A stretch of 64,000 nt of DNA from Hyposmocoma kahamanoa (Eukaryota; Arthropoda; Insecta; Lepidoptera; Cosmopterigidae): assembly GCF_003589595.1 (NCBI RefSeq), contig NW_020653900.1, positions 5,822,817 through 5,886,816 on the forward strand, written 5' to 3'. The notes under the pieces are model-generated. The model was not told the origin of the DNA, did no database searches, and was given only the letters and a program-made list of their open reading frames with translations. Of the stretch, positions 13,601 to 28,600 are shown one piece after another. The translations under genes were made by a program, and so were the position numbers. Position 1 is the first letter of the stretch. Each line of letters begins with the position of its first letter.

Positions 13601-16600
13601 TCATTACGCCCGCCCTCGTTTACCATTGGACATCCAGACGTACGGCGGGCTAACATCCCTACTTGGTCAATATTCCCTTCAGGCGTACAGAGAGGAATGG
13701 AATGCCCTGCCTGCGACTGTATTTCTGAACACATACAATCCAAGCATCTTTAAGGTGCGACTGAACAGGCATTTTTTGGGTGAGTTCGTGCCATCGAGTA
13801 TATAACCAGAAATAGAAACGAAATGTCATTTAATTTGTTTAAAAACTATTCTGCCATATCATTACGGTGACAATTGCTCTCCGATTGGCCAGTCCGAATT
13901 CGAAACAATTTACGGGCGTTATCACCTTTTTAATATGTGATTTCAGTGCAAACGAGAGTTGATATTTAAAAATGATATAGGTAAGGCCCATTTGCCTAAT
14001 GAGTCGCCAAGGATGGATGACCCTTATTTCGTCTCTATTTGTGGTTATATACTCGATGGCTCATGCCATCGTAGACCCTATCTTTGCTCCAGGTCTAGAT
14101 AGATCAAAACCAAGTCCATTTAAGTTAAAAAAAAGAATTACATCACCCTTGAAGATGTCTAACAGCTGCCAGTTAAACAACAGTATTGGTAGAAATCGCG
14201 AAAACCTAAAAACACAATATTTGTAATGTTAAAAAACATGAAACAAATACAATTAGCTTTAAAATATTTCAAACAAGATTTTGTTTACGATTTTTATTTG
14301 CTTACGTGGCAATAAAGAGCTAGAGTAAAATATTAGAAGAAATTCGCTTTTCAATTACGAAGGCGACGGTTCGAATGCATATGTCGACACATACTAATTT
14401 CCACCAACAGCTATTACATTATGACTTAAATAGTAGGCATATTGATTTGTGGTTTTAAATTAAATGCACAGCTAATATTACAGGTAAACACCGCATGCAG
14501 GAAATAGCAAAAGAAACCTTTTCAACTTAACTATATATTACTCTATTATCTTTTTTTATAATTTATATATTCCGAGTATATATTTAAAAGCAATACCTCT
14601 CACTAACGGTGAACGAAAACTTGCTGAAAACTTACACGTCTAAGAAAGTTCACAACTATTGAAAACGCGTGAAGACCCCAACCCGCATTAAGCCAGGCAA
14701 GCTAGCAGTGGGACATATAACGAGATCACGTTGATGATTCAACTGCCTCGGTGGCCGGGAGCAATATGTGGTTATCTATGTGTGTATGCCCATAGCACCC
14801 GCGACACAAGGTTTCCCTAGTGTAGCGCTATGAGTGTGTTATTATTTATGATTTCATGTTCTTTTAAGTATTTTATTACGTACAAACTTATAGATTTTCG
14901 CCCATCTCGATATGAATTATTATGTTTAGTTCATGATCTATCCTTACACCACTAATACATAAAAACCTACATATATATTTTTTACATCAACGTTTGTTGA
15001 TTCCCCTATACATTGCTGAATATATCAAGTTCCTAGGTTTTCGCGATTGCGACACATTGATTCGTAAACTTGATTTTATTCCTGAACAATTTGTTATATT
15101 TACGTTATCTACTTAGTATTAAAGAGCAAAAAATATCTTATTTCAAATTCGCGAGTATTACACAGAATCCGTTAGGATTCGATGTAATCGCATAGGTACA
15201 TGTCATGGGTCGGCGTGGATCCTTCAGTCTATCTGGGGATTTACTTGAAGGCGATACAAACTCTGTTATACTCAAAGTTCAAATATCTCATCTTTCACGT
15301 CTGTTATAGTTTTCCTTAGTTTATCTGTCAAACACTCACAAAAGAATACTGGTTAATCTGTGAATAATAAGAAGCATCTTCTAAAAGAGTCATGCCTTAT
15401 TAAAGAATAATATACTATTTAAACTGTTGAAAATTGAAACTCCTAAAAAGCATCTTCGAAAAAAAATCCGTCACAAAAGAACAAGCATAGCTTCCAGAAG
15501 AGATATCCCTTACAAAAAACACCATTTGAGTTATTGAAAATTTCACTTCGTAAAAATATCTTCTAGAAAAGTCATCCCTCAGAAAAAAAACACTGTTTAA
15601 ATTTGTTGAAAACTTGACCTCATAAAAATATCTTCTAGAAGAGTAGTCCCTCATAAAAAAGCTACTGTTTAAATTGTTGAAAAGTTGCGTTCATAAAATA
15701 TTTTCCGGAAGTGTTAAGCATCGTAAAAGACCACCATTTTAAACTGTTGAAAACTTGAATTCATAAAAAGCACCTTCCAAAAGAGTCATCCCATCCGCTC
15801 ACAAAAAAAACAATGCAAACAAACAAATCTACGCAAATCCGCAATTTATATCACGAGATATCAAGCAAAGCTTTTCATCATTGGTCTGACTAATTGCGAT
15901 GTTAAGACAACGGACAAAAAATCTAAAACAGATTAAATTTAATTGGCGTAGAGAAATAATTTCAACGCTTTTTTACGATACTGTATGGCATCAACAAGAA
16001 CATAATTGCATCCCAGTATAATCACAAAGTAAATATACTATTTTTTTCTGAGGCCCATCTAAATAATAGCAAAGTAAAGCATTGATCGCCGATATGGTGA
16101 AATTACACACACATGGGACTTGTCAACTTATGCCTCACAGTAACCAGAGCCCCTTAGATCTTTGTGGTTTAAATCTCTGAGTAGCACTGCAACTGTTATG
16201 GACAGGCGTGTCGCTTCCCACCAGGCGCACGACATGGTCGTTCCGTCACAACAAAGAACTTTAGCAAAAAATAATTGAAAGTTTGCTATAAAAAAACCAT
16301 TAACTCACATGCCCAATGGGTTAACAAATACGATTAACCCTCTTACCCAATGGGTTAACAGATACGAAATCGCTCGGCACGTGCATGCGGTGCAACGCAC
16401 AAAGCACAGAAATATCTATGTGATTGTGCGTTGTTACGTGCGGTGTTCTTGTTTACCTATTCTATTTTCAGGTACTTTCAAAGTTTATTTTTTTCTGTTA
16501 ATATACAACATTATTAAAATTACAAATAAATTGATTGAAACATGCACGTTACTCACATCTAGAATCTAATATTTTAAGACTCTCTTTACACATATCCAGA

Positions 16601-19600
16601 GGTTAAAAAATTTCACTATCAAAATTCAAACTAACTGGCTCTATGTGCATAGCAATTCTTAAACAGCTAGACCTCGATGGTGTTATAATTTTAAAATTTG
16701 TATTCTGTATTTAAATAAGAACTTATTAGTTAAAGATCAAATGGGCTTAATAGTTTCCTAAACGTGATTACGTGGATTTGTGACGGCTTTAGACGCCGCC
16801 TATTATCACCGGCTGGCTGTGGCAGTCTCTTTGGACGAGAGTCGCCATGGAGAGTGTCACACTCGCCGTAAATGTTTGACAGTTTTTATTACATAATATT
16901 GTCATGTCAGCGATTGCAAATTGTTTGCTCGATTTGATACAATCCTGTAAAAACCTCGAAACAAAATAATTATAATTATAATTCACAAAGTTCATGAGGC
17001 CGTTTTATTGTTTGTTAGGGGAGCAATAAATTCCCCAAAGATTCACTAATGATGCAATCGGGAAGTAAGATCAAAACGATTATACAGAGGTATGAGTATA
17101 ACCTGGCCAGCTCGTATCGAATCCGAAAGGACTTATGCGTCTGTTCTTTATGCGTCGTATTAGTAATATAGTACGACAGTAAGACAAGGAGTGTTACAAA
17201 CAAACTTAGTAGCGCGACTTAAATGAATGCACACATTCGCATAAGCGTGTGCGCTCAGTGTTTAAAATATTTTTTTTTCTACTCTTGTACTATCTGTCAA
17301 TTATAATTTCATAAACCATATCATTAAGGCCATATTAGGGCGCTCGTTTTAGTTCTGAATCAAAATCCTATTGTCTGTGGTACACACCGCTGAGCTGAAA
17401 AATTTCATTAAACTTCTGTGCACAGTACTATAATGAGTTTCAAAAAAGAAGAACGTCGTATTTTTGCTAATTAAAATATCAATTATGACGCTACTCAAAC
17501 GCTTTACTGCCTCCTAATTGGTTAAATTGGCCTGAAAGTCTTGCACTCGGGCCATAATTCTTTATAAAAAAAATTATTAGTTAAAATATATGCGGTGTTT
17601 GGCCAGTTCTAATCTATCTATTTGATATTTTGTTTCGTAGCGTTTGTTTGGCTTTCGTCTAAATATATGAAGAGGCTGTATGGTGGAACCTTTGCCTACC
17701 CTAATGTATGGGTTAAAATTTATTAAAACTCAAATTGCGTTTGTCGTCATGATTGTTAACAAAATATACATTAAATATTGGTTCTGTTTAATTATTATAT
17801 TTACTCGTACAAAAACTATTGTATGCAATCATTACATAGTAATTAGGTCTTAAAATCTCGTACCTAGGTTATTCGCCTTTAAGAACTCTCATTACGCAAC
17901 GATTGCATAAAATAATATTCTGCGTCAAATGTATAATTTTCATTTAATTCCTATTTCATGATACTAATAGGTACGCGATGGTGATATAAAAATATAAATA
18001 TGTATGTCCTACATTTGACTCAGGTTGTTTCTACTTAGCACGAGAATACTGTGATGAATAGCGAGAATAGCTTATTTTTTTCAAATTGGCAACCTGTACG
18101 TTCAACTAAAATAATAATGTGCCAACCCTACGCTGCGCAGGATGAGTAGGTATTGAGTTACATACTCATCTTATTATACTATGGCATTACGCTGTATCAT
18201 CTAGTGATCCACTAGTCTACTCTACTCTATCTTAAAATAAATAAATATTGAATTTACTCTCGTTGTTTTCAGATCCTGGTGAACGTGTGTCTGCTGACGG
18301 CAGCTGACCGAGGAAGCTTGTTTCTGGCCAAAGGCGTTCCTCCAAATAGATACCTCCAAGCCAAACTTTTCGATGTGACCAGAGATACGGGTAAGTTGCT
18401 ATTAAAGTCGCGTCACGGTTCTTTCAACCCAAAGTTGTGAGTGGACTCTACGACCCGTGATCGTCGAAAATAAAGGGGAAAAGGCCTACATTGAAAACTG
18501 TGTAAATGTGCGTGTGTGAGGCGCTTATTATAACAAATAATTTAGTACTGAAAAGATCGACTATGTGAACGCGACATCTTATGTTTACAGTTGGTTTTAC
18601 CCGACTGCGGAAGTTACCCGACTGTACACCTTAACGGCTTAATGGTTTTAATATATGTGGTGTTGTTAGATTCATCTTGATTGCGGGAGTGTCATAGGCT
18701 ATAAAAATAATCAAAATAGTGAGTGGGGGAATATTTTTTTATCTTTCCAGCTAATTATTTTTGCAGTCGGATTTTTGTTTTTTAAATAATTTTTAAACTT
18801 ATTGCTTATGTGCATATATTCTGTTTCTAATATTCTATAGTTCTACAAACCAGTTCCCACATTGTGGTAATCATCACCAATTTGAACAACTTATAATATC
18901 AGAACCATTAAATAAAAAAAATTAAAATTCTTTATGTTATGGCGGTGTTGTTTCTTTTTTCATTACGCATGTTTTGTTTTTACAATTCACTAATTACAAT
19001 ACGCCTAAAAAGTGCCATCTATTCAATTAGAAACCTTTTATACACTGACCAATGTTTTGTCGGCAGCTCTTAATTAGAAATGCTTATACACTAATTGGAA
19101 AATTCTAATTAACTTCTCTACTAGCGTAAGCTTTGAAATAGTAGCACCCAATAATACCATTCTCGTTAATTAATTACGACTAAGTTTTTAATATTACTTA
19201 ATCAAATACTATTCTGTTAAAAGCCGATTTTAGGTGACAATCCCTTTGTTATTCAGTAATCCAAAGTAATGTTATAAATGCGAAAGTTATTACTCTTGTC
19301 TGTTACGATTTCACGCGTAAACCTATGAACCTGAAAATTTGGTACAGAGATAGATATTTATCTTTATACCAAAATTCTTCAAAAGTGATCAAACTTGAAT
19401 GACGTCGTTAATGTGACTGATATCCCTCAAAGCATTCCAGATATCATTGCAGATAGGAGATTTATAAACGTCCTCAAATTTTATATGACACTGTTATTGT
19501 TATTATTACAGCTGGTGCTCGCGACTTCGTCTTCGTAAAATGAGTAGTCGGAGTAGCCTACTGTACTGTATTAGTTTCCATAGTTTGATTGGTTCTCCAT

Positions 19601-22600
19601 ACAAACTTTCATCCCCTATTTCACCTTCTTCAAGAATCTTATTTTTTTTCATCACCTTTATATACAAAAATTGAGGACGTATATAAGTCTGATATCTGCA
19701 ATGCTTTGAAAGATATCACACACATAATGGACGTTATTCAACCTTTCTGTAAATGGTACATGCGAGGTCTTATTCGACAATATAATATAATATAATATAA
19801 TAAAAACAAAATTTTTTATTAGCTACTGTTTTGAAAACATGACATCAACTAACAATCCTCTTTTACTCATCCATAGGTACAAACAACAAAAAATTTCATA
19901 TGAAAATAAAAGACGTGTTTAAGTCAGGTGTCTTGACGGATAATACCCGTCACATTAAGGACGTCTTTCAATTTTCATTACCGTTTCCGTTGGTAGGTTG
20001 GTTAAGTGTTACTGAGTATATTTTTTCACGATATATTATATATTCTTTTATATATAAAGTGATGACAAGAAGTGACGGCAAGTCGTCCGCCTGGTGGTAA
20101 ACGACATGCCTATCCATAACAATCGCAGTGCCCCTCACAGCTTTGAATCGCAAAGACCTGTGGGTACTGCTACTGTGCCCGTCACCCAGTTGACCAGTTC
20201 CATATTCAAGTTTCACAGCACCTATATCCTACAAAAATGGAACGCTGCTCGCTATTTGGCGGCAGAAATAGGTATGGTGGCAGTACTACCCTAGACGAAC
20301 TCTTTCACAAGGAGCTCGCTTATATAGTCTAACAACAGTGCATTATAGTTAATATGATTTATTGCGTGTGGTCTTTATTCAAGTAAGGATCTTTTAACGA
20401 TTGTTTGATGACACATTGTTCTTCAATAAAGGTCTGATAGACCTCTATGAAATCTTTAAGCGGATGTTATTATAAAATTAAGTATTGAAAACTGTTCGTT
20501 GATTGCCGTTTCAATGTCTCATTGGCATTATTTTATATGGTGTTTTATTATTGCTTTTTGATAATCTCCCTTATTGTTGATTTAGGGACTCACCACATTA
20601 ATAACAAGGAATCGCTTTAAGACAGTTAGAAAAAGTTTTAGTCCATGCAGTAAGAACGAAAAGGCGTTTCGCTTCCTCTCGGACATCCGACACGACGCGC
20701 ACAATGTCATTTTCGCTATTATTACATGGACATAAAGATTTTTCTGACCAGGTCAAGGCAATGTCGATATGTATGGTGACTACCTTAAGTGACGTACAAT
20801 GATCCTGTAAAGTAAAGTTTTGTAGATGTTTGTTAACCGACTTCAAAAAAAGGAGGAGGTTCTCAATTCGATTGTATTTTTTTTGTATACCTATATGTTA
20901 CGCGATAATTAAGTAAAAGTAACTAACTAAACGCGGCATTTGTAAACCGATTTTAATGATTCTTTTTTGTTCGAAAGAGGGTACTTCCGTATTGGTCCCA
21001 TTTAAATTTAAAAATTAATAGAAAATATTCCACCTCTAAGGGTAGCAAACTAGGGGATGAATCCGGTTACGCGACTTTTCCGGTAACCGATTTCAATATA
21101 ATTTGGCGAATAGATGTAATTCCACGAACTTTTGCGGTCGGTTTTATTTTAATAAAAGTTACAACTTTTTTGTTTATTACTGATAATTCATTTATTTATT
21201 AAACGTTATTGACACAACACATAATGGTACAAAAGGCCGACTTAACGCTAATAGCATTCTCTGCCAGTCAATCTTTGAGGAAAACGAAATTCACGAATGC
21301 GGCAAATTAAATGAAATATTAAATTAATATTGTATTAATAACAGAAATGTAATAAATATGTAATCATATATATAACCAACAAACCTAATATATACATATC
21401 TATATACATAATACCTATATACATATTTATATGATACATACAATAACAGAAGATGATAATGATGATTATCGCTGTGACAAACAATTTAAAAGATGCTTAT
21501 AGACATTCTTTTTGAAAGAGAATAAACTAGGAGACCTTCTGATGAAGTTCGGAAGACATTCCAGAGAGGTTTTGAATGGAGAGTGAAGGAATATAATGTG
21601 GTCTGTGAATATACTTATATAACACCTGGAGTTGACATTTGTAATAAAACGCGTAGTCTAGTATAGTATTTTACAGGTGAAACTTTGACGTTTTTTTATT
21701 AATAATAATAATAATAACGCACACACTCAACATAGCCCCACACTAGGGAAACCTTGTGTCGCGGGTGCCATGGACACACACATAGACAACCACAAATTAC
21801 ACCCAAACTCACGAGAGAAATAAATGTAGGCCATACAAATATTTCTCCCGGCCCGGGAATCGAACCCGGGGACCTCTGCGTGACAGTCCGGTATGGTAAC
21901 CGTTCGGCCACAGAGGCAGTTATTGTTAGTTACATAGAGTTCAAATTAAATCGTAAACTCCGATTAATAAAAATAATATTCCAGAAAACCACTCCAATTG
22001 TCCGGTTTCAAACTTGAGATTTCCCTGTACTATGAGTACCAGAGCAACGGTATTCACTCTGCGGCACTCCCTAGAGCACCCTGACCGGAACCAGTTTAGA
22101 GAAGTTCATTTCCCAATTTGGTCCTACCGGGAATCGAACCCGGGACCTCTTCATCCAGCTCCCACAGAATAAACCGTTGGTCGTCGACTCGAGGTCGTCG
22201 AGATTGCTTCATTACTGAATAGCTCAAAGAGTTCATCCAACTAAATTATATTAACGACGAACCAACGAAATTATATAATGTAAAATTGAAACCAAATACA
22301 ATTTTCATTGCCGATTCACAACATTTGAATCATGAGTGCCTCGAGAAGACAAACTTCAGCAGTAAACAGTTTTCTTTAGAAGTTCTATTGAAAATTAATT
22401 ACATTTCCCTCACAACTGTTTTAGTATCAGATTAGATGGATTTCACTAATCCTGGAAATATTTAGAGCAAACCAAAACTGTTACATCGCGGCCGGTATCA
22501 AATGGTCTATGACAAGTTTATGCAGAAGGACTTACAAAATCTTAATGTTTCCTGAAATTATGTCCAGATACGTAATAGATGGGTGGACGTGATAGATTAT

Positions 22601-25600
22601 TTTGGCACTTAGTTTTTTTTTCTTTCAAAAATGTCAACGGTAACTTTGCTTAACAATAAAACTGAAATTAAATAAGATACAAAAAACGGCTTATAGGGAG
22701 TTGTAAATCTGAAATTACAGGCTCATGAGACGAGTCAAATTATGTCTTAGGGTGCGTTTCCACTATGTCGTCACGTTTTATTATCGTTGAACGACTGTCG
22801 AGACTAGCTGTTCCCACTAGATCGTGACGACAATTCATACGCTACTGCAAGGCGAGCAGAGGTCACGGGGTACGAGAGGGGAGGGCAGGGAGCAGAATAC
22901 GTGCGGACAGCGATAAATAAAACGTGACGACAATAGGAGCTGCGACAATCTGTCGTCACGTTTTTATCATCTGACGACTGTTGTTCTAGCTGTTCCCACT
23001 GTGACGACAGTTTGTCGTTGTAACGATAAAAAATCGTGAACGACAGTTAATCGTGTCGTGCTATATGTGAACAACTTCATTTAAATATACAAGCCACGAC
23101 ACTGTAAACTGCACGACAATCTGCCGTAACTACATAGTGGGAACGCGCCCTTAGGGTGACGGGCGCAGAGGCAGTGCCCCTCAGATTTTTGCGATGTAAA
23201 GTTCTGAGTCGCACTGCAACTGTTATGGACAGGCGTGTAGCTTACCATCGGGCGCACGACTTGTTCGTCCCGTCACTTGATATTTTTTAAAAAGAAACCA
23301 AAAGAGTTTAAAATATGTGTTTTATTAATGTGCTGCATTTCTTCTTCTCACTCTAGCCACTCTGAGGCACTCTAGCCTCTTCAATCCTAAAGATTGGCTG
23401 TCAGCTTCCTGTATTGTCTCTATCAGCAGCCAACCGGAACAACTGTTCGACGGAGGCAATCTGCTCCGAGATGTTCCGCAGTCACGATTTCTTCTTTTGC
23501 CCAACGCGTCTCTTTCTCTGCACTTTACCTATCAGCTGTAGCAGCGTGTATCCATCGTTCCTGATCACATGACGAAGTACTCTATTTGCGCCTTTTTATA
23601 GATGGCATCATTTTCTGGGACGTATGATCGCGCTGAAGCACGGTTTTGTTCGTGAACCTCTATGTCCAACCAAAACGTAACATGCGACGGGAGCACCACA
23701 TCTCAAATGCCTGCAGGCGTCTTGCAGTGTCTTCGTTTACGAGTCTTTTACTTGCGTTTTTCGCTCGCGTACGCGCAAACACGACAGATCTTTGCGTATG
23801 TGCGAAGCGAGTCACGCAAGCAAACGAAAGAGTCGTGCACCCGGCACGGTTAAGGTTTACGTTTCACGGCCGTACATGACGATAGCCCATTTGCTGCATT
23901 TAGAATGTGCTAAATTTTTATGTGAAAAATGCATTAAGCTTTTTATTGGTTAGAGTAAACATGTGACAACTTAAAGTAGACTGATTTTGAGATACGCCAC
24001 CCCGATAAAGCCATCGATATGTTAAGAACTCAATTTTGATAAAAATGTCGATTACGTTAGTTTGTGATAAAGAGGGCGGTATAATAGTTCTTTGGAACCG
24101 TAAAAATGAACTTATTATATACATCGAGTATATAACCAGAAATAGAGACGAAATGTTATTAATTTGTTTGAAAACTTCTCTGCCAAATCTTTACAGTGAC
24201 AACTACGCTCCGATTGGCCAGCCCGAATTCGAAACAAATGACGAGTGTCGTCAACTGTTCCAAACTGGTCAAATCGACCTGTTTAATTTGAGCTTTGCTA
24301 TAATGACGAATATTGAAAAATTCCATATTTAATATTTTATTACCGATGAAATGTGATTCTGATTATTTTTTGGAATGTACGGAGACGTACACACGTGGCA
24401 GTTGTTGGCGCTGTATTATTTCAGCTTTCTAATTTGTGATTTCAGCACAAACGAGAGTTGATGTTTAAAAGTAATATAATGCCCATTTGCCTGATGAGTT
24501 ACCAGGAATGGATGGCCCTTATTTCGTCTCTATTTCTGGTTATATACTCAATGTATATAATAAAATGATAATAATGATAATAATAATAACGCACACACTC
24601 AACATGGCCCCGCACTGGGGATACCCTGTGTCACGGCTGCCATGGACACATACATAGACAACCACAAATTACACCCAAACTGACGAGAGAAATGATTGTA
24701 GGCCATACAAATATTTCTCCCGGCCCGGGAATCGAACCTGGGACTTTTGCGTGGCAGTGATAACCGTTAGGCCACAGAGGCAGTTTATTCATATGCATAT
24801 ATGTTAGAAGAGGATTAAACTTAGATTTACCACATTCAGTACACTTGGTATGTACAGTGGCCGGTCATAATAAACGAATAAACAGAACTCAGTTTAAAGG
24901 CGAATGCAGTGAGTACGCCTGCACGCTAAATGCATCTTTAAGTGCATTCCGCATGCAGTTGGTTATAGTCGAGATGCAGTTACATCGATTAGATCCAAAC
25001 TTCATTGCATATTACATATAATAATACTAGTCGGACTACAGTGTCTGTTATTATGCACTAAAATGTCACTTATTAACAAGTATTAACATATAATAAAGGT
25101 CCTAATGACTATTCTAAACATGAATTTAACTAATCTTAAATTGTGAAATTACTGCTCTGTACAGCAGAATTCAAATAAAAAAGAATGTTTTTAAAATAAC
25201 TTTTGTTTAATTAAAATGTGCATCAATGCTATTCATATTCTGCCAACTTGCTGGAAGCTCATTTGTTATTCCTTTACGGTAGTACAGTAGGGAACGGGAA
25301 TCTACAAAGTCAGGGAACTCGTTTTCGACTGCTACCCCGGGAAGTAAATTGTTTTCCGTGTACACAACTTGTAGAAGTGTTTGGGCTGGTCCCCAGGGCA
25401 CTGAATACTGTGATAGAAAATGGATTCTTTATGATAACCGATTTTGTATCACAAACAAATGGGGTTATATAACCCCACACGACTCAAAACCATTATGTTT
25501 GCGGATCCCGCACACAAAACGTGTTTCTCCTGTGGGTCTATTTCAGGTCTCCGTCTGACGTCCATCTGAAACAATTACTACCAAATATGTAATACTTGAC

Positions 25601-28600
25601 CAAATTAAGAGATGCATGATGCGACTGAAGCTTCATCCTTGAACATTGTCTTTTGATTTAGTCGAGTGTACTTATTTGACAGTAATTGTATCAGTAGTGT
25701 AGTGTTATCATGTTAGTCACAGTTCATCCTAGATATTCACATTCATTTTTGTGGCTGTGGGCAACGCTTCATCGTCACTTTTATCACCATTTAGGTCATT
25801 TTCATCAATTATTTTTGTCGCTACACGACAGTTAGGTGCCCAACTTTTTTCTTGAACCCCTTTTGTTCGTTCATCTCTGAATTCTAAAAAAACACTTTAA
25901 CTAGTGTTCATTGGTCAGTAACTGTCTAAAAGTCTGGCAAAGATATTAGGTTCATTCACTTTATCATATTCATACTACTACCAAAGACTTTACATACAAT
26001 TTTAAATTTCTTTTACAAAAACTTTGAGGTAACTTTTAAATATCATTCATTAATATAGCAATCATTACATTATTTTCTTTTTCTCTTAGTTCGTGTTTTT
26101 GAGCACAAATATTTTATGAGGTCTACACCTCATACTCTGCTTTGAGGTCTACCCCTCAGGGTTTTCTCTTAACCTTAGCTTCGGGCCCTAACGCTCGTAC
26201 TCTTTACTTTGAGGTCTACCCCTCTTAGTCTTTATACTCATGCAGCGGCAGACAACTCTTTAAATAAGCCGTTCGTCCATTCATTTTTTTTCCACTTCAG
26301 GAGCGGCTGACAACTCCTTAAAGAAGCCTCGTCGTCAATTATAAAACGCCCTTCTAAAGTGGTTGTCATTCATTGTGAACTTCCACCCTTAACGGAGTTG
26401 GTCTGACAGTTGGTGGATGTGGATAAATGTTTCTGTGAAGTTACGTTTTATGGTTTCTCTCGGACAATTCTTTCAAAATTTTCTCTGAGTCGAAAATTTT
26501 CTGAGGTCAGGGCAAAAATGTAGTGTTATCATGTTACTCACAGTTCATCCTACATATTCACATTCATTTTTGTGGCTGTGACAAGATTCATCGTGACTTT
26601 TATGACCATTTTGGTCATCTTCATCCATTATTTTTGTCGCTACATGACAGTAGATATGTGTAAGAGGACGAGAGTAGACACCTAGTTCTCGTGCCCACTG
26701 TGTTCGACTAACTGCACCCGCGAAGACATACTAAAGACTAGGGGTATAGAGGGGCCTGCTTATTAGAATAAAAAATTGAACATCGATTTGTTATTTTATT
26801 GGTTTTTGTCATTGACTTGACAAGAAAAAAAGACTCGCTTTTATTCTTATACGCGTGGGTGCGTATTCGTACATGTTTTGTGTTATTATTGTATAAGCAC
26901 TAAAATATTAATTTATTTAGCTATTGACCATAACTAACTTGTTTAGACCCGATAAGGATGCGACCGAGGGTCTGCGTCGCGTCGGTCTCCAGACTGGCTG
27001 AGTCGCGGCCTTTTCATAGTAGCAATTAGGGCTATCATCCCAGGAATGTCGGTCTCGAAGATTTTGCTAATGTAATTCATTCGCGGGAATATCGAGACTG
27101 ATGAAACTTAAGTCACTTAATTAAACTGTATTTAAATAATCTACTAAGCCAACTGTCTAAATGTAAAGCCTAGTATGGAAACCAACGTTTAAAATAGACT
27201 CAGAAGTCTTGTTTCTCCGGAGTTTTCGAGACCACTCGAAGCGAGTCTCGATTTTTTTTCCCGGAGCGCGGGAATGCAGCAAAACTTCTAAAGTCAACAT
27301 CACATTGCTTATATTAATTAATTTATTTATTGTTTACTTTCACGTTAAGTTTTTAATTTTCTTATCGACATATTTTTCATTTTGGTTATTTTTTATGCTT
27401 CTTTTTTGTAAACTGTACAAGTCGTGGTAGCCTTAGAGCGCATTTATTCGACACGAATTTCATCGCGCTAACCCCGGGCGGCCGCCGCACGGAGTTCGCT
27501 TAGCAAAAAAAACAAAGATCTGCTACAAGCACATAGAAGTATGCGAAAGATACACCGGCGCCGCGCTAGCTGTGTGACTTAGTTGGCATAGCGTCTGGCA
27601 CAGTTTGGTTCGAATCCAGTCAGATCGAAGGAATTTATTATAACTGTTCGATCTTTGTATTAATAACTGTAACAAACTAGTGGAGTAATTTCACAAAATT
27701 AATTGAATATCGTGATAGTAAAACATTGTGACATTCAACAAAGTTAAAAATAAAAGTATAGTTTATATAAGCTATCACCACCAAAGAATCTCTGAGTCTA
27801 ATAAACTGTCAGAGATCAAATTTATGTGGCCATGGATTAATAAATTTAAATCAAATTAAAGCAAATTCCGGCGCTGGCAACTGCTTTGTTCAGTTTATAA
27901 CTGTTCAAGCGTTGTTGTGACGGCTCAAATTGCCTGCTTCCAAGTTACGCTCTTGTAATTAAAGAGCTTTTATGATTGCAAAATTGAGTACAAAGAGATA
28001 TACTTAGCGAATCGCGTAGGCGTACAGTATGTGTAGAGTACTTACAAAAACATTATATTGATAATTGTAACTTATACATTGAAAAAAGAAAACCGACCTC
28101 AAAAGTTTGCTTATCGGCTTTTTTCGATTTCCATGAGATCCCCTCATCAGATTCTGACTTCTTGGTGACAATAAGACTGTTAAGGAGTCCTTTGCACATT
28201 TTATAATTTTTTTCTGGTTATCATGGTGACGGTAACTTGTTGATTTCATGTAATTGTGTCAAGTGAAAAGTCGACTTTTCATTTGCGGAAAATATTTTTT
28301 AAATTTGTGATAGTTGAAACGAACCCGGGCCAGCATCGGAAGCAGGGGGCAGTAATTGTTATGGACGGATGTCGAACGGAGATCGAGAGTAGACCCCCAG
28401 GAACCACCTCGAGAGTAAACCGTTTCAAACAAAAAAAAGAATTTTCAAAATCAGTCCATAATTGATGGAGAAATCGGTATGAACACTGTCACGCCCATAA
28501 AATTTGAGAATTTTCCTCGACTTCGATTCATCCCCTCATCAGATTCCGACTTGGTGACAATGGGACCGCCACGAGAGTGCACACTTTCAAACAAAAAGAA

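Larger units (their letters stand above)
4630..18272 (+). other. Pde6: Pde6 intron 1 (13.6 kb)
   Basis: It contains repeats but no supported exon: Rep-A pieces at 7953, 8641, 9128 and 16096, LINE 3' fragments at 8.1-8.6 and 13.4-14.1 kb, a MITE at 13.8 kb, SINE-S fragments at 10.05 and 14.74 kb, and tandem arrays at 11.4 and 15.35 kb. About 4.7-7.8, 12-13.4 and 16.3-18.2 kb appear as plain AT-rich sequence with scattered short duplications. Examples are a roughly 30-bp repeat containing agtttaagctgctta at 6938-6985 and one containing caatgggttaaca at 16312-16365. Confidence 0.8.

Noticed and set aside
17205..17275. Similarity of tagtagcgcgactt to the start of the 57.0-kb inverted repeat
   Set aside because: Only a short word is shared and the following sequence does not align.
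21699..21911. 70-codon open frame, and its counterpart at 53465-53704
   Set aside because: Both are the same chance frame through SINE-S copies.
24036..24332. 98-codon open frame
   Set aside because: It lies mostly inside the MITE at 24120-24553, and its sequence follows the inverted-repeat end of that element.
26105..26235. Possible CRISPR-like array of gaggtctacccctc
   Set aside because: There are only three units with uneven spacing, inside an LTR-type element of a eukaryotic intron.
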